In this document: positions 61,044 through 64,000 of the stretch, piece after piece
Position numbering within the stretch: the stretch's first letter is position 1
Layout of the letters: each line of letters starts with the position of its first letter
Assembly (NCBI GenBank): GCA_005406025.1
Contig: BGZK01000146.1
Span: 434,001 to 498,000, forward strand
Length of the DNA stretch: 64,000 nt
Direction of reading: 5' to 3'
DNA from: Eumeta japonica
Lineage: Eukaryota; Arthropoda; Insecta; Lepidoptera; Psychidae
Position numbers and translations under genes: made by a program
The notes under the pieces: model-generated
The model's input: the letters and a program-made list of their open reading frames with translations, nothing else
Database searches by the model: none
Told to the model about the DNA's origin: nothing

Positions 61044-61639
61044 TCTTATATACAGACCAAAAACTGAATAGACAATATGGTGCCCCCTATCTTATTAAGT
61101 TACTAATTTCGTGTATTTTCTTCCCGACCCTTAATCATTATTTAAATTGTAAACCGACCGATGAACGATATTGTGTAACAAAGTATAGAACAAAATTTGA
61201 TGAACCCACTCATCTAGGTTGCAATTCCTCATAGGAAGCACAGTTATTCTAATGATTTGAAATATCCATCACTAAATGTATTACCAATCTAAGCGTATTT
61301 GTGGTTATTGTTTTGGAATTTGTATTATAAATTGCCGAATGTATCTGTCTTAAATATTTTGTCGCATTCGTATGGAAATAGTCAATGTTTATAGTCCCGT
61401 AACCGAAGAGGCGGTATACGGGGCGTTCTACCGCCGGAGACCGAAGAGGAAAACGCGAAAGTTTTCAATGTATTACTGTAAAAATCTATAAGAGTAAGCC
61501 GATAAATTATAGATAAAAAAAGGCCGAGTAGCGCAGCACAACCGTCAATCAGCACGCGCTCGCCGCTAACACGGGACCGTAGATTGCATCTCGTAATAAA
61601 AGCGCGGGACAAAAAAAAATCGCTTTATTATTTCAGCAA
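61044..61639. other. AT-rich flank, nothing recognised
   Basis: A 76-codon minus frame (61382-61612) has no domain. Confidence 0.4.
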
Positions 61640-61870
61640 ATAAAGTGATCGGATACACAAAGAACCGCGCCGGGGCCGGGTGCGCCGGCGCGGCGTGAAC
61701 ATTGTCCGGGTTGGCGGGAGTCCGCGGCGCCCCGCGGGCCCGCGCGCGGCCGCAGCGCCCGCCGGTTTTGATCTCCGGATGCTAATCGTTGCGACAAATT
61801 TAAAAGTCAGCATTCCGTATGACTTATCGCGAATGCGGTGCGGCTGTTTGTGCGTGATGTCGTAACGGGG
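61640..61870. promoter_or_regulatory. GC-rich island
   Basis: Strong GC core at 61665-61765. Antisense-overlapping frames (61 and 109 codons) have no domain. Confidence 0.3.
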
Positions 61871-63049
61871 CACCGTTTTTAGGGTTTTCGTGCGAATATT
61901 GTATAATATCCTCCTCAATGCAAAACTTTTATCATAATGAAAGATAAAATTTACCACGAAAAAATTTTCTCGTATTTGATATAAGTATGATATTTTTAGG
62001 TGCCTCTAATCCACTATTTTCAATATATTAATTTCAATTAGAAAATTGTTTCCACAGTATTTCTTAAATTAATGAAATTCAATTGATTTAAGATGTATGA
62101 AATTACTATAATTTTCAAATAACTAATCGAAATGTAGTCTGAAAAAGTTCCTCTGGTGCTGGAAACATCATATTTTCAAAATCGGTTAGAGGTTGGTGAA
62201 GATATCGTGTAACAGTTCTGGATTTGTCACTAGGCCGTGTAGGCCGCGGCCTGGGGGCGGCAGATTTCAGAAAATTACTATTTTAGAAAGGTATATGGGG
62301 CGGCGGAAATAAAGTGGCCTACACTCATAAAAAATATAAATCCGTCACTGTCGTGTAACATACGCATAAATAAAATACAGACTAATTGAGAATCTTTTTT
62401 TTTTTGAAGTCAGTTAAAAAGTAAACCTTTTAAAAATTAAAAGGAATAATCATATTATGTTCAAATTTAAATCGCCCCACTGCTAAAGAACACCCTCTTT
62501 CAACTTTTTATTTCATAATTAGTGATTTAGGGACCTATTGGTCAAGCGCACTAAAATGCGGAAATCCATTTTGAGAATGGAAAGAGCAAGGTGGTTATAT
62601 TTCTACGCTATAAAAAATAATATATATCTCGCTCCTACATTACTTCATGAGATGGCGCATAATTTGAACGACGTTTACGACCCTCTGACCTTGAACCTTT
62701 TATTCTGGCCTAGTTCAGGTCGGGGGTCGCCACGAACAGCTTTCAACTGTTAGAAATTGATCGGTAAATTAACCCGTGGTCGAGACCGAACCCGCGTTAT
62801 CTTTTGGCTCAAAACCAACTTTCTTGACCATAGAACCGACATTTCGTACTAAAAGAGTCCTGTATTGTATTAAATCATCTCGGTCACCATTAACCTTTCG
62901 AACTCCGCGATGTCGATAAACTCCTCTCTTACGGGCCTAGTATGATGGAGAAAAATCTCTCTGTATATAGCACTGTTTCTCGCATTCGCTTCGGCGCAAA
63001 GAGGATGGGGTCCTACAGAATCTCTGTTCTCCGGGGAGTAATGCTCAGC
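61871..63049. other. AT-rich flank with repeat-like patch
   Basis: Positions 62215-62350 contain CTGGATTTGTCACTAGGCCG and, inverted, CGTCAC/AAATCC and GGCCTACAC, which suggests a small foldback element. GAAGTCAGTTAAAAAG near 62407 resembles the AACCGACTTC repeat word. AGATGGCGC near 62650 is a partial CTCF-like core. No exon was seen. Confidence 0.35.
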
Positions 63050-63290
63050 CACTAGATGAATCTCCGACGGACGACTGCGCGCGCCGAGCGCGGCCTTTGA
63101 GACAGAGTTGAGCGCGCGCAGCACCGCGACACACGGGATGTCACTCACCTCGCGTTTCACAGGCGCTCGCGGTCGCTCTCAACGATTACAGCGACGCGAC
63201 GGGCACGGCCGCGCCCGGGACGAATCGGAGCGGACGTGCCCGGAGGGGCCGCCCGGCGACGCTCCGGCGCCTTTCGAGTTAAAAACTAGC
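63050..63290 (-). promoter_or_regulatory. GC-rich island with a strong minus-strand splice-donor word
   Basis: CpG-rich block. On the minus strand CGCGAG|GTGAGTGAC (63149/63148) is a near-ideal donor. The sequence before it has stops in the frame and no ATG, so any exon would be noncoding 5' leader. The 96-codon frame over the would-be intron has no recognised domain. Confidence 0.3.
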
Positions 63291-63779
63291 CTTTCTATAC
63301 ATATAATAAATCTCTTGAAAAATTTCTAACCGTCTGGCTGTGGGATTGTGCATTTTAACTTCCGGAATGGCAGGAGCGATTTGAATTGAGCCTATTTGGT
63401 TTAATTGTATTTGACTTTAATTAGCATTGGGTTAAGTTCGACTTAATACATAGTATTTCTTCCATTCATATTGGCAGACAAATAAAAAAGATACATTAAT
63501 ATAAAATGTTTTGTAGGTGCACTCGACGTGCGCTCATCAAACGATTAATGATAGCCCTTCTTTCAGCTTCGCTTACTTGTTTGTAGGCTCTGTGATTATG
63601 GTTAATTTTTTCTAATTGAAATACGCAATGTACAATTAAATAAGACGGCGAACAGCGAGTGAGGACGGTAGCAGAAGCGGGAACTGTCGAAAGAAATTCT
63701 ACACTACGGACGTCCACGTGAGGGCGGAGCCACGGGCGTAAGTTAGTTATTCAATAGATATCTGTGTAATGATTGATTC

Positions 63780-64000
63780 TATTGATTCTTTTGTAAAATA
63801 TTCGATTACCGCTCTATTTCCCCGACGCCGTCGTCTATTCTGATCCCGTTTACGCTCTCGATTCTAATTTCCGTCTCACACTCGATTTCCACTCTGTTCC
63901 CGTGTCGATTTCGGTCCCGCTATCGATTCTGGTCCTGGTGCAGCACTTTATTCTGCTCTCTGTCACGCATTCAATTTCGATTCCGCTACCAATCACAGGG
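63780..64000. repeat. Degenerate short-period repeat, TCGATTYYGGTCCCGCTA-like
   Basis: Successive words about 18 bases apart: TCGATTACCGCTC, CTCGATTCTAATTTCCGTC, CTCGATTTCCACTCTG, GTCGATTTCGGTCCCGC, ATCGATTCTGGTCCTGG, and later TTTCGATTCCGCTACC. It is cut by the window edge. Similar but weaker runs lie at 780-960, 35600-35860 and 44515-44640. Confidence 0.6.

Noticed and set aside
62870..63160. 96-codon minus-strand frame with protein-like composition
   Set aside because: It has no ATG at its start and lies across a strong splice donor, so it would be intronic. No domain was recognised.

Overview
The window is AT-rich animal DNA studded with short GC-rich islands. It most probably comes from a butterfly or moth (Lepidoptera). 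The evidence is a tRNA-derived SINE with Pol III boxes, LINE 3' tails ending in ATGAAATAAAGATATTT, a TCTATACATATATAA...CTAG Helitron, a mariner remnant and several MITE-like foldbacks. I recognise these types from lepidopteran genomes, but no database search was run. Bacterial features such as operons or ribosome binding sites are absent.

Only one protein-coding exon can be supported. It lies on the minus strand at 10573-11275 and encodes the N-terminus and first three C2H2 zinc fingers of the Zic-family transcription factor odd-paired (opa). The exon stops at a GT donor inside the zinc-finger domain, just after finger 3. Fingers 4 and 5 were not found in positions 1-10572, so that stretch is read as part of a large intron, and the 3' half of the gene should lie beyond the left edge. 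The 5' leader is GC-rich and runs to about 11400.

From 11.4 to 64 kb I see no coding exon. This 5' flank looks like a gene desert around a developmental regulator. About 15 GC-rich or mixed-composition islands are spaced through it (main ones at 15.0, 22, 30.3, 35.1, 37.3, 40.9, 43.8, 45-46, 47.3, 50.5, 53.7, 56.2, 60.4, 61.7 and 63.1 kb). Several carry homeodomain, TTTATGGC, TCF-like or CTCF-like motifs, and they are candidate enhancers, insulators or distal 5' exons. The long ORFs in them are probably by-products of GC content.

Between the islands are mobile-element remnants: three nearly identical copies of an unclassified ~470-bp element (31.7, 46.2 and 52.6 kb), LINE pieces, a SINE, a mariner pseudogene, a 200-bp Helitron, three TIR-bearing MITE-like elements (28.5, 38.1 and 57.9 kb) and a degenerate ~90-bp tandem array (1.2-2.0 kb).

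The most unusual signal is a set of isolated, nearly perfect short inverted repeats (stems 16-33 bp, most loops 0-12 nt) at 25.75, 30.3, 32.9, 39.2, 39.9, 43.25, 46.7, 52.1 and 57.1 kb. Also notable is a pair of almost identical 21-bp CTCF-like sites 10 kb apart in the same orientation.
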